Of a stretch of DNA of 64,000 nucleotides, positions 49,171-62,000 are shown in pieces. Source of the DNA: Agelaius tricolor (Eukaryota > Chordata > Aves > Passeriformes > Icteridae); assembly GCA_023055355.1 (NCBI GenBank), contig JALJCS010000002.1, positions 80,687,001 to 80,751,000 of the forward strand, read 5' to 3'. The translations under genes were made by a program, and so were the position numbers. The notes under the pieces are model-generated. The model was not told the DNA's origin and did no database searches. It was given only the letters and a program-made list of their open reading frames with translations. How positions within the stretch are numbered: the stretch's first letter is position 1; each line of letters begins with the position of its first letter.

Positions 49171-51539
49171 AGTTAGATTTCCATGCTGAAACAAATTCAT
49201 TCATCCTATGAAATGTGTGTGTCACCATGAGGATCACACAGCCTGCTCCTCTCAACACTAAGTGTGATACTCTGACCATGCAGTGTTTCCTTCCAGCTTA
49301 TGCTGTATCTGTATAGCTCAGCTACCATCAGTGTTTTCATCTCTTGAAAATATATTTCTTCTCGAATAAAAAGTGTAATAGCCAAATATCCTTTAAGAAA
49401 ATTTTAGCTATGGGAGCAAACAATAGAAATACCACTTAAAAATTGGAAGTCAGAGAAGCTGGATTTTGTTATACACTGGGAGACCCGTACTAATCCATGA
49501 ACTAGAGTTCAAAGTTTCATCCATATCAGAGTGAATTGTCTTGATCAGAGCTGATAAATTATAATTTATTTGTTAGATAACTTCTAGCTTGTGTGCATAG
49601 AAACTCTATTCACAAAGTTTTCTGTATTTAAGTATGCTGGAAGACTTTCTCATTTGTATTCCTGTAGAAGTGAAATTTGCACAATAGGAGTGGTCAATTT
49701 GTGACAGTTTGAACAGGAGAGTGGCATTAGCATTTTGTTTATTATTTTTCCTTTCAAAAGGAAGAGAGTTGATCATGTTTCTGTTGCAGGACTGCAAACA
49801 AGATAGATGAAATACACAAGCTTTTAAGATAAAAATTACAAAATACTTTAGTTTTAACACTGATTTATTTGTAAGCCAGGATATAAGGAGTTTTTCTTTC
49901 TAAACATTACTTGTTTTGTTTAAATGTGCAAGAATGTCCGATCCAGGGAATTTATTGATCCTTTAGACATATTTTTTTCTTTGATTTCACATTATTATCA
50001 GGTAACAAACTGCTGTATATCAGTATAGACTTGGAAGTCCTTTCCCAGCCCCCCAACAGTGGGAACTGACAAATCAGAGACGGAATAACATATTTTGCTG
50101 CTTTCATGCTCATGACACATTGCTAGGAATGAAGAAAAGTACAAAAGGAGGAAGAATTCATTGTAATAAAGCCATGGTTTGCCTCTCTGTGTTTTCTGAT
50201 CTCTAACCTATGCATAATGGTTTTGGTTAAAACTCCCATCTTTTCTTAGTTGTCAAATACAGACACTAAAGTGGCCAATCAAAATATTGTAAAGATTATC
50301 TGTTTTACAATATTAATAATTCCTTATTAAAACAGATGCATGTACAAAAGTAATAAGAGATATAATAATAAGCACAATGAGAGGAAATACTCCAATTACC
50401 ATGAGAATTACAGAAATTGAATAATAAAGTAAGACTGATGTAATCAAATGGAAAGAAAAGAATGAATAATTTAAGATAGGTTAATACTAGGAAAACAAAA
50501 GGATTTATTTCTTCTGTGTATTTAATGAATAGAACTCATTTTCAGTATCTTATGTTTGAATATAATGTTTAATAAAAATGTATTTCTCTATAGACAGGGG
50601 TTTCATAACTTATTGGGAACATGGGTGATTAAAGATCACTTCACTTCCTCTCTTTAATATCAGAAAGAAGCAAGTCTTTTTTTGTTGATCCTGTATATGA
50701 TTTTATATCTGTTGAAGTTTCATTTTTTGCATTTTTAAAAATTTATTTACAAACATAAAATGTAAAGCCAATTCCATTGGTTAGACAATCAGCTTAACTG
50801 CTACCAACAGATCTTTATGGAATTGCTGGTGATCAGTAAAGTAATAATGAACACATGTGAAGACATCTAAGGAAAACTAAGTCATTTTTCAAGGATGCAT
50901 AAATTGCATCTCTACATTAAAAAAGAGCACCTAAAACAGCTTGAAGTCTCAGTGACTGACCCATACTGAAAAACCCATGATGTTGTAATAATCTATTTCC
51001 CACAACGCCTTCCTGAACAAGAAAAAAACCCATTGCAATCTTCTCTTTAATTTACTGTAACATGGTGGACAGATTCCAAAGCTGGTCCAGAAAGAAGTAA
51101 ACAAAGATAAATAGATAGGAAATGTTTAAAGTTACATTGGGCTTCTGAGATGGTGGACACACAGAAATTAAAAAAAAACCAAACGACCTAGAAAATTAAG
51201 TAGACAACTATTGGATGTATGGTGTAATAAAAAAAACCCTGTCCTAAGATGGAATATACTATCTAAGCTACCATATGTTTATCAATATTGTGTACAATCC
51301 TGAGCTTCTTATGTGTTCATCTATCATTAGAATAACCTTTTCAGGAGGAGAAAAATGGATATGTCAATGAATGTATCCTGACATTATCAGACTATCCTAA
51401 CTACCAATGAACTATCCTAACATTAACAAACATCAATGTATTCTTTGCCCTTTAGGTCTGCTCACTCTTTAAATGGGAAAAATTCAATGAATAAAGAAAT
51501 AATTGTTCTTGCATGGTTATTACTTTGTACAGTGGCAGG
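49171..51539. other. Unique AT-rich DNA; one short hairpin
   Basis: No gene or transposon recognised. An 11-bp inverted repeat (AATATTGTAAA / TTTACAATATT, 10-nt loop) lies at 50,283-50,314; at this AT content it may be chance. Confidence 0.6.
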
Positions 51540-52475
51540 AAAATAATTTCCTCCAGACTCTTCTGGTAATTGCACAAACTACTAGTCTTACCAGTAAAAA
51601 CTGAGGAGAAAAAGGCACAGGGTTGTTTGGCCTCTCCCATTTTGTTTTTCTTCCAGTCCTGTGTCCCATTCAGCAGTGGATCCACATTTTCTCTAGACTT
51701 TTCTTTTCCTCAGGCTTGGAAAAGGTTCCTACATCCTTTATGAGCTACCTGACTGCTCCCACCTCTTATTTTTCCCATCTCTTGCTTCTTTTTTATGTTT
51801 TTCAGGAGCTTCTTGTTTCTCTGTGCAAGTCTCCTGACAATATTTCTTGCTTTTCTGCACATGGGGATAGATTGTTCTTGAGTTCAGAGAAGCTGATTCT
51901 TGAAAAACCCCAGCTCTGCTGAAATTCCCTTATCTCCAGGACCATATCCCATAGGGTTCTTCTAAAATGCCTGAACAGGCCAAATATGTAGTCTCCTGAA
52001 GTTTAAAGCTGTGATTCTGCTATTTGTGATATGTGCTATGTGATTCTGTTTCTGGTGATCACTCTCATAGTGACTGCTGCCAGACTTCATCCCACCTCTA
52101 ATCTCCATCTAGCTTTTCCTTGGTTGTAAATACCAGCTCCAACAGAGCTTTTTCTTGTCAGCTCCTCAGTCACCTGTGTTAGGAAGTTGTCACCAATGTA
52201 CTCCATAAACCTCCTGGTTTGATTGTGCACTGCTGTGTTATCCCTGCAGCAATACTCTTCCTGCTCTTCCTGCTCACCCTGCCCCCTTTCCTTGCCAGCC
52301 TGGCCCACCACATCCTCAGTGAGCTGTTGGCTGTCATTCTCCTCTCCCACTGATTTAGGCATTTCTCACCAGGCTGGTCAGCTTGTTGGCAAAGATGCTT
52401 ATGCCCCACTTTATCAGATGGGTGCTACCTCTTCCCACCACAGTCCTCCAAAATCATAGTACAGTTTTGAAGGCA
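51540..52475 (-). mobile_element. CR1 LINE fragment, endonuclease to linker region, 3'-truncated
   Basis: Minus-strand reading from 52,362 down gives CRDNTAVHNQTRRFMEYIGD and NFLTQVTEE, matching the CR1 endonuclease 'DNTA--R-SRRFLE-IDDNFL-QV-EE' block. After a frameshift LLELVFTTKEKLDGD follows, then FGLFRHFRRTLWDMVLE (CR1 'FGLFRDLLGRIPWDMALE'). Near 51,690-51,590 MDPLLNGTQDW and FFSSVFTGKTS follow, the linker just before the RT domain. RT and 3' UTR are absent, so this copy lacks the 3' end that nearly all CR1 copies keep. Sequence at 52,300-52,475 may be the preceding ORF1/inter-ORF part. The left boundary (51,440-51,560) is uncertain. Confidence 0.85.
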
Positions 52476-52569
52476 AAATCTCCTTTTTCCATGTCTGGTA
52501 TGCTATCAGGCATTGACTGTAGGATCAATCCAGTCCCCATAAAACCCTTTCCTAAAACCCTTCAAAGGC

Positions 52570-52966
52570 ATCTGCGGGAACTGGTCTTGTTTAGTCTGGA
52601 GAAAAGGAGGCTGAGGGGAGAGGGAAACCTTACTGTGCTCTAAATTGCCCAAACAAGGTTGGGGTGAGGTGAGTGTTGGTCTTTCCTGGCAGGTAACAAG
52701 CAATAAGACAAGAGGAAATGGCTTCAAGTTGCATCAGTGGAGGTTTACATTGGATATTAGGAAACATTTCTTCACTGAAAGGATTACCAAGCATTGGAAC
52801 AGACTCTCCAGAGGAGGAGTTGAATTACCATCCTTGGAGATGTTTAAAAGATGTGTGGATGTGGCTTTTAGGGATGTGGTTTAGTGGTGCATTTGGCAGT
52901 GCTGGGTTAAGGGTTGGACTCAATGGTCTTAAAGATATTTAATGACCTAAACTATTCTATGATTTC
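52570..52966 (+). mobile_element. CR1 LINE 3' end, relatively well preserved
   Basis: Translation gives LVLFSLEKRRLRGEG, then VGLSWQVTSNKTRGNGFKLH, then FTLDIRKHFFTERITKHWNR and LEMFKRCVDVAFRDVV. Together these are the CR1 ORF2 C-terminus in order with few disruptions (one frame change near 52,643). The 3' UTR follows (GGACTCAATGGTCTTAAAGA) and the element ends CTATTCTATGATTTC. It lies opposite in strand to, and between, the 5'-type CR1 sequence at 51,540-52,475 and the GC-richer block at 52,976-53,960. This suggests insertion into the older element. Confidence 0.93.
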
Positions 52967-52975
52967 CTTTACTTT

Positions 52976-53960
52976 AAGGGTCAAGGAGAAAACCATTCTG
53001 GCTTCCACGCTCTTGGCTCTTGCAGTCAGTCATGTAGTCACATTTGATAATCTTCAGGTATCCCCTGGAAGTATCAGTGCACACATGGAAGAACAGCAGT
53101 GGATGGGATTAGAATCAGCCCCAGCAGCTTCTTCCCAAAGTCCCATATCTGAGTGCTATAAAGCAGCAAATCTCCCTAGGGTGGAAGTGAGTTTAGCAGT
53201 CCTACTTCTTACTGCTGCTCAGCTCAGGCATGTTGGGTGTTTTATTTGACAGAGCAGCCATCCCTTCATCTGCTACAAGGACAATGCTGTGTTCTGTAAC
53301 TGTTTTCCCTGCAGATTTTCAGGAAAAACAGGAGCTGAAGGAGACAGAAGTCACAAGCATCCAACCTTGGTCATATGGAAGTCTTTGTTTCCTATCCAGA
53401 TATGTACAAATTCTGCCTTTGCCTCTGCCAGCAGGATTTTCAGGCTCTTGTGTCTGCAGGGTTTTGGAGAAAAACCGGAGAACTTTTTCCTCAATATCTT
53501 TGGTCCTTTAAAGTCAGTTTGTCTCTTCCTGCAGCTTCTTTCCTTGGTAACCCAACCTCTTCATCCATGATCACCTACTGCAGGGAAGGAGCCCACCCTA
53601 CCCTCTGAGCCCAGTACCAGTGAGAGGCACCCGGCACCCCTGAAGGCCCAGGTCTCTGAGGCTGTGTCCTTCATTGGGCGATCCTTCATAGTCTCCTCTA
53701 TCCAAGGACAGCCCTATTGTTGCTGCTCCAGCAACTGCTGGAGCAGTGCCCTGTCAACATCACCACTCAGCCCATCTGTGTTGCCCTCAGCAAAGCTCCT
53801 GGCTCCCCTCTGCAAGATATGCCACCTCTGCTAGCTGCTTTCCCTGGAAACTGTGTCCTGAGCCAGCAGTTCTGCTAAACTGCCCCTGTGGCCTGCTGGA
53901 AGGGTGCTTGATCCTCCCTGAACAGGAGTTACTTGGAACAAGCTGCTAGAGCTTGCTGGA
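52976..53960 (-). other. GC-richer block, possible 5' part (ORF1/5' UTR) of the interrupted CR1
   Basis: The block is less AT-rich than its surroundings, with CAGCAACTGCTGGAGCAG, GAGGCACCCGGCACCCCTGA and similar stretches at 53,600-53,900. It follows directly after the inserted plus-strand CR1 and would lie upstream of the minus-strand CR1 at 51,540-52,475. No protein domain is recognisable, and overlapping open frames of 93-111 codons lack support. CR1 assignment is inference from position; it could be another old repeat or a GC-rich unique segment. Confidence 0.35.
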
Positions 53961-56900
53961 AGTCATAGGTCTGGGTAGGTAGCCTTTCTTGTCAGTGACA
54001 GTCACCTCAATGTTTCTCAGAAAATGCAAAGGAGTACCCTGATGATCTCAAGGTAAAATTCCCAAGGAGAATCTGTTGGTTGATTTTACGTATGGGTTCT
54101 TGTATGGCTCTCTGGATTGAAACCAGTTTATACTAAATCTATTGCTTACTTACAGGGCACTAAAGCTGTAAGCAGTGGGCTGGAAGAAAATGGGGAAAAT
54201 TTGCCAAAATATACAATACTTGGATTATTTTGGCTACAGTGATGCTAATAAATGTGCCTGGAATGGCTCTTTGGCATTGTACTTAGCTGGCACCAAATAG
54301 CTCATGGTCAAACTGCTAAACTCTTTTTCCCTCCAGAACAGCTACATCCAGACTGGGAATTGTCCTTGGTGTATGCTCATTCCAACACTGTGCCTTGAAA
54401 TTATTTCAAAGACCACTGTTTGGCCTGGCTGAAAACTGTTGAAGGGATTGTTTTAACAGTTTAACAGTATGTGTTATGAAGTTGCGATGTCCGTGAACAC
54501 CCTCACTACTATTTCCATTAAATGTCTTTTGTACATCATTCTCCAGTGGCCACAATCTCCAGTAACTAACAGAGTTCGTGGGTCTGAACAGCTTCTGAGT
54601 ACTGTAGTCTCTTGAAGATAAGCTAAAACAGGATGGTGTGGCTGGATCTGACTGCCTCATGCACATACATTAAAACAAAATCACAAGCTTTTTCCAAGAT
54701 CAGTAGGTACTAAGGTTTTCCTAATATGAGAAGATATAAAAAAATTAGAGAGAAAACTTACATTACAGTGTTTATCAAATGGTTGCCAATAAATAGTTGT
54801 CTGTCTGTGAAACCACTACATAAAATAAGCTAAATGAAGAGATGAAAACATGTGACACATACATAAAATTATCATATATTTGGGTGAAGAATAGAGGGAG
54901 TTTAGCTGTAACTTATAAGTGAAACCCTGGAAGTGGTGAAGGTATTGCCAAAAATCCCTCTGTTGCCACTAGAACCAGAATATTACCCTGTACAAATGAG
55001 GGAAATAAATAAGAAACAAATCTTAGCTCAATGGTTAAAAAATCCATTTGGATCATCACTCTTTAAGAAAAGTTACCAAAAAATCCTCCATTATTAATGC
55101 AAAAACATAAAGTTGACATAAATGATAAGATGGAGCTCACCTGCTTTTCTACTGAAACATATTTTCTCATCTACCAGTCAAATTCAATATAGGCATTTTT
55201 TACATCAGATATATTTTTGGTAGAAAGTACTATTTTTGTCTTAAGAGCAGATGGGCCATAAGATCTGATTAGTTCAATTTTTCTAGTACAAAAATGATCT
55301 AAATATAGTAATTGATGATGTATAAAAGAGGATTCTTAAGAAAATAAAAAATATTTTTTTAGCAACAGGAACAGTAGCCCATGTATTAAATCTGCCAAAA
55401 ATTCTTCTTGTTACTTGTCAATACTGACACACATATTTCCCATTTAAAATTTATTATAATAAGCACAAAGCTGAGTTCTCTCCACTGGGGGGAGTGGAGA
55501 GAAATGCATATGCAATGTAGTCCGTGCTATCACGTCTATAGGGAGTGCTTTAGGTAATGCATAGCCTTCCAGACATCCCATTCATTAATATTTCTGCAAA
55601 AACTGTTCTGCAGAACTGACTACAGAATGTGTATATGAGATCAAATTGAATTTCAAAGTAAAGAGAATTCCAAGGCAAAACCAACCAATAATATCTTACA
55701 TTTACCCTCAATTACAGCACCTGGTGACACCATCTCTAGCTCATGCGTATGAACAAATAGGAGCACAACACTCTTCTTAAGCAAATTCTAACAAGATATG
55801 ACAAAAAACTTTATGGAGATGTCCCATGAAATTTAATATAATGAAGCCAGCTGTAGGTTGTATGGAATTTTAATGAAGTCAGGATATGCTATTATTAAAA
55901 TTAGAATAAAAACTGTTCTGTGTTTCAGAATGTGTAGAGGCTATGGAATGCACAGAGGCTATAGAATTTCCAAGGAATCATAACCAATGTTCAACATTAT
56001 AATATTTTACAGACCTTGAAAACTGGGATAATACTGTACTCATTTTTAGATGGTTAAAATTTGGAAAAAATATCTATTTTGTTAATTAAGTATTAGAGGA
56101 TTTTTCATAAAATTACCAGGCTTAATTCTTCTACTAGGTCACTGTTTTTACAAATGCATTAGAGTTGAATTTAACTCATAATGGGTTTTATCTTCAACAT
56201 ATATTCAAGAGATTATCTATTTCTTTTTCCACTCTACAGTTATTTGTTTTCTTAAAGAAGGGAAATAGATATTAAGCCCATTTTCATTGTTAGGGGGCAT
56301 TTCTGGAAAGTGAAGCCTCATGATTCCAAATTAAATGATGACCTTACCGACGTATGCAATGCTAACAAGCTGAAACACTGAAAGTGGTGAATCCAAGTTT
56401 TGTTTTTTTTTTTTTCCCCTGAGGTGGGATGAACAGACACCATAAAAAAATCATGAAATCATCATGATTACACTGGAAAAATAAGTTTCTGCCTCAGAAG
56501 AACCGCTTGTCTTTTCTGTAACATCTTATTAGCCAAGAGTGAACTTAAACTAGGTAAATTAGATGAGATAACAATGGCAGAGTAAGAAACTCTGAGGGAA
56601 GTAAACCAGTTTTCTCTGCCTATCCCTATCTTAAAATTTGTTAAAATTAACATGGGGAACTGGGACTACTTTCAGAAGAGAAAGTTTTCATTCCATTTTG
56701 TCATAGTGAAGGAAGGGATGGCTCTACCGTTGAGGGGGACAAGCCAAGAACTGAGTGACCCCACGTAGACTGTTCTTCAACATGGAGCAGGGCTGCTGAG
56801 GTGAGACTTTCTCCTTTTTTAGTGCTCCAGCATTGGGCTGAAAGAGCATTTAAGGGTTGCAGAGCTCTATGAGGCCTCTGTCACATTTGGCACAATACTC

Positions 56901-58689
56901 CAGTGAAAAAGTACATTTAAATAAGTGAAACAACAAATTGCAGTAATCAAACTTCTCCACTGCAGCTGTAACTCCAAGCAGTAGTGACTATTGCAGTTTG
57001 ATATATCTCTTGCTTATTGAAGTTCCACACCAGAGACTAGAGTGACTTCAGCTCAACATTTGTGTGGGTGGGACAGTAATCATGCTTTTGGCATTCACAA
57101 AGCTCTTCACTTCTGCTTCACTTACAGCAAATTGCAAAGCACCTCAGGAGGGTAGGGGGTACTCCTACAGGCTATGGACTACTCCTCTGATTTAAGGATA
57201 GAAAGGGGAACCAAATGTGCATTCACAAAAAGCAGAAAGTGATTAAGAGTTGTGAGGATCTGCCTGTTTGCCTCCTTCTCTCACAGTGGGGCAAGATTCT
57301 AGAAAAAATCACCTTGCTCTGCTTTGAGGTCTGATGATTTCATCAGCTGTGCTGCTGCAGGAGAAACTCAGAGAGCTGAATGACCTTTCAGCAGGTCAGG
57401 TATCCTTTTCAGTCTATCTTATATTTAACTTCCAGGTACTCCCCTGCACCCTCATGGATGCACAGTGTAATATACCTTAAATATACCTCAAGTAGCTCCA
57501 GAATACTCATGTTCAAGCTGCCTCTACTTCCTGTATGCCTTTGGCTGCAGGGTTCTGGACATAGTACAGTTTTAATAAAGTTTGTTTCTTATAGCTTTTT
57601 TAATCCATACACCGTCCAAAACTGGGGATCAAAAAGGGCTTATGTAGATGTTTTGAGCAGCTGCTTAATCATATTTTGCAACTGGATCCATTAGTAAAAT
57701 TTTATTTGATTATATCTATTGTTGTTCTTATTCTCCAGTTCGTAATAGTCACCAGTTTCCTTCCAATTCCCTTTAGCTGTAAATACAAAACAGGAGAAAG
57801 AAAACAATCCTGCCTTTGTGGCACACAGTGAATTTGGCTTTGTATATACAATATATTTTAAACTAAATTCCCTTAGAAACTAGCAATTAGCAGATGTCAA
57901 TGCCCAGTTTGCAAGTGGAAGCCGAAACAAAGACTAGAGACCTTCACACCAACAATCTGGATATTAAGTAGGAAAAAAAAATCTTCCAACCATAATACTT
58001 CTCTTTGTTTCTTAATGTGGTTGTAGCAATGAGGATTCAATTGGAACAGCTGTGCAGAAAAATCAGATTTTTATCAATTTGGCATCTGTCTAGGAAAAAT
58101 ACAACATTGAGACTTAAGCGTAGAACAGTGCAGGCAGCTTTACAGCACTAGCTCTGCAACAAATGACACTTAGAAGTACTTTGCATTATGAGTTAGCTGG
58201 GAAAATACTGGATCCCACCATGGGATTAATTGCATATTTGTTGCTGGAGGAACACTTCTCTCTCAGAGAAGGGAGCCAAAACCTGAACATCGCTGGGCTG
58301 TGCACTGCATGATTCATTAGAAGCTTTGAGGCCTCTAAGTATTTAGTCTAACAGCTTATGGACTTTCATAGTAGCTGCTGCTATTAAAATCACTGAATTG
58401 CTATGTTGCTCAGATTGCAAAGGAATTTGGGAGGTCTGTAATCTAAAGTCATGCTCAAAGCAGGGTCCACACTGAATTCATATCAGATGCCTTAGGGTTT
58501 AGTATGGTTGGATTTGGCAACCTGCAGCCTCTCAGGCAACCAGTTTTAGTTATTGCCTTCATAATTTTTCTTCTTATATTCAGTCAAAACCTTTCTCATG
58601 TAAATTTATGAGCATTGTTTCATATTTAAACTCTGAGCCTTAGCAAAGAAGTCTTGCTTCAGCAAACTTCTTCTCAGTAATCCCCTCAT
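53961..58689. other. Unique AT-rich DNA, no gene recognised
   Basis: The longest open frame is 104 codons (57,380-57,694 plus), without a recognisable domain. A T-run lies at about 56,402-56,415. No transposon signatures. Confidence 0.6.
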
Positions 58690-59080
58690 AGGTGCCAAAG
58701 TTCCTGTTAGATTCTCTGCAGCGATCCTTTTCCAGACAGAACAAGCTCAGCTCCCTCAGCCCCTCCTCCTAGCACAAATGTAATTTAGCCCCAGCTATCT
58801 TGGTGGCCCTCTGCTCAACCTGCTCTAGCTGATCAAAATCTTCCCAGTATTGGGGTCCCCAAATGGGAGGCAACATTCTGGATGTGATCTAGAAAACACA
58901 GGGTACAGCAGAATCTTGCTTCTCTCATGTACTCGCTATGGTCCTCTTAATATTGCACAGAATTCTCTTGGCATTTAATCGTGCCAGAGCTACAATGATC
59001 CCAGTAGTTTTCTACTCCTTCAGGAGCCTTTAAACAACTTTCAAGAGGACTTCCCCCATGATTTTCCTGGGATTGAAATC
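58690..59080 (-). mobile_element. CR1 LINE fragment, C-terminal ORF2 region
   Basis: On the plus strand, CCAGACAGAACAAGCTCAGCTCCCTCAGCCCCTCCTC, TATCTTGGTGGCCCTCTGCTCAACCTGCTC and GTATTGGGGTCCCCAAATGGG are the reverse complement of the CR1 block just upstream of the 3' UTR. The similarity weakens after about 58,970. Both the 3' tail and the 5' part are missing. Confidence 0.85.
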
Positions 59081-62000
59081 TGTCTAGTGATAATTTTAAA
59101 AGTTCTGCAACACAGAGTGGAGCAAAATGAGAGAGGAAATTAATGTAGGTAGCGGAAACGGTTCTTCCTTTCTGTAGCCTCACACAGCTGGTTAATACTT
59201 TATAAGTATTTTAAATCTTGCTTTCCTTGAGACTTTTGCAGGTCATGTCTGCAAAATTTAACTCAACATTACACCTTTCTTCCTTTTTGTAAAGATCAAA
59301 ATAATTTTATTTTGTCAGATATGGATTTTCAAATTGTGACTCTCTTTAGGCCTTGGAGTATTTATATTGGTCTTTAAGGAAGAACATTAATGTTTTTCTT
59401 TTAAAAAAGAGTCAGAGAGGAAGGTTATTTTTTGTTACAAATTAAAAAGAAATTTATCATGTCAGAAGACCTGCATTCATTTTCACTTTGTATTTTTATA
59501 GAGTACTCAGTTTTGCAACCTTTGGGAAATTGGGTGAGGCAAGAATGAAGTAAAGCCTCTGCAACATATTATGCAGATTTCTAAGAAAGAGCTCTTGACT
59601 CATCTGCCTGGTAGTCTCCTTCAAAGTTCCTGTGCATATAGTATGAATATTTAAAGTTTTAAAATGGCAAATATTATTTATGCAAGTTACCTATACAAAA
59701 GTTTTGAAATTGTTGCCTTTAATATTCAAAGTGAATTCCCATTCAGGAGTTCCTCAATATCATTAATTGCTGTCAATAATTCCTGTCCTTCTATGTTTGC
59801 AATCTCTCTCTTGAGATGATATCTATACACATGTTCTACATGTGTAAATAAAAAGTTTATTGAATACATATTTTCAACTACCTATTTTAGAGGACAAAAA
59901 GCACCTACCTCTGCCAAATAGTAATTGGGACCACACAACTGTGTTGTTTTACACACAACTCTGTAAAAATTCAGAGTTTCAAAATACATTTCATTTTGAG
60001 AAAAAAATAAATCACAAAAATTGCTATTTAGGCAACACAGTAATAATAATTGTGATTAATAAATGCCACATTTGCACCTCAAATAAGTTTTAAGTTAGCT
60101 GTAACATACAAATATGCTAGGCAAATAAAAATTTGAAATAGTTCTCCCACAATATTGCATTGCTTAGTGCTTTTTTTGTACCTCCCCAGAGAGATCATAG
60201 AGTGGCTGTAATATATATACCTCTGGAGGTATTATGATCTAAAGTCAAAGTTACCCCTTCTCAGAGTTGGAGTTTGGACATCGCTCTCTGATTTCTCATA
60301 AGTCAAGATTCCATGTAACCATCCAAATGAAGTTGATAGAAACCTTTAAACTGATTTCAAAAGTATTTGAATTAAGCAAAGGAAGGCAGGATAGAACCTT
60401 ACTTTGGATAGAAAGGCTGCCCAGACATGATCCATGTAATCTGTGTGTTACACTGGTTGACACTTGAAAAGGAGGGATGAAGAACACAGTTTATTTCATC
60501 TTACCATAAATCTGAGCTTCTTGAATTTTAGAAATTGGTTTGCTGTTACCCAGATAAATTTTCATTTTAACTGTTTTCTTTGTTTTCCAGCTTCTCATCT
60601 CCTACCTGCTACTCTTTGGAAGACTAAAGATATCCCTTGTTTTGTTCCTGGTGCATTTACTGACATGTAGATCTGGCTTTATCTAATGTTGTCCTTTGCA
60701 GTCAGTGGCACTGAAGACATTGCTTCATTGGTATTGCATTGACAATTCAATCTGAAATAGAACAGAGGAATGTTTGATGTGAGGGATAACTATATTTACA
60801 GAACATGAAGATCCCTAAAATTGTAATTCACAAGCGAAATGCAGCTTTGGAACATTTGCAAGCATTCTTATTTTATCATATATACTCATTTTTCTTTCTC
60901 TCATTAATGCTAGCAGCAACTTTCTGATCTTCTACTTTGTACAACAAAAAGTTAATTATATGTGCTATTGGCAGGGTGCTACCTGTGGCAATTAATTTAG
61001 ACTCTCTGCTGATTTATGAGTGTTGTCTCTTTGTGCACAGAGCTATGATGCACTTAAAAATCTTAATTGATTAAATCAAATAGGCTAGATAGCTTTAATT
61101 CAGCAAGAATATTTAATAATATTTAAAGTATATCTGAGTTCTGAATAAGTTTAAAAGCTCTCTGAATAGTGTATTAATTAAAAAGAAAGGAAAATAAAAA
61201 CAAAAAGGGAAAAGAAAAATGTCATGGCAGTGTAGTTCAAGATATGACATATTGCCTGGATATTCCAGAATTACATTGCACAAAATGATCTTTGATTCCA
61301 GTACAGAGGAATGAAAAAAGATGCATCAGCAATATTTTAAATCAGAAATCATTGCCCTTCTCTGACAATGTTCCTGACTGTGGCTTTGCATCGAGCGTCA
61401 AGGCAATGCTACAAATACATGAATGAATGTGCTTGGGAAAGTGCATGAGCAAAGAATTTGTCCGGAAATTCTTTTTAACTAACATGGTTATGTTTCCATA
61501 TGACCAGAAAATGACAATGAATCTATTCCACTGCCTGGGTGTCTACACAATAGCTCAATCATTTATACATTGGTCATTTTTGTCTTATTAATTTCTTTTT
61601 TTTACTTCACTTTTCACTTTTTTTGATTCAAGATCTTGGGAAGGCCTTTTATTACATTCAGGGGACTGAAAATCTGGTTTCTAGGTACTCCCCTTAAGTA
61701 TTCATTATCTATACATAAGAAATTTTCCTAGCACAATATATTATTTTATTTTATAATGATGGACATTGTGAATCAACATCATTGATCACTGATGTGATTA
61801 TGTTATGCTTAGTTTTAGAATGACTTTCAGTAATCAATATATTTCAAAGCAACTGCATTGGAGAGAAAATCTAGACTTTAAAGCAGGAAACAATGCTATG
61901 GCAACATATTGAAGATTAGTGAAATGCTGGTACATACAACATAAGGGAGATATGATGCAGCTGCCTTGCAGTTTGACTGGATTCCCAAGTAATAATCTGT

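Noticed and set aside
50283..50314. 11-bp AT-rich hairpin as a regulatory or RNA element
   Set aside because: At this AT content such inverted repeats occur by chance, and nothing else supports a function.
52383..52884. Two adjacent plus-strand frames that could look like a small gene
   Set aside because: The second, and the end of the first, are the C-terminus of CR1 ORF2. The first also covers unrelated or opposite-strand CR1 sequence.
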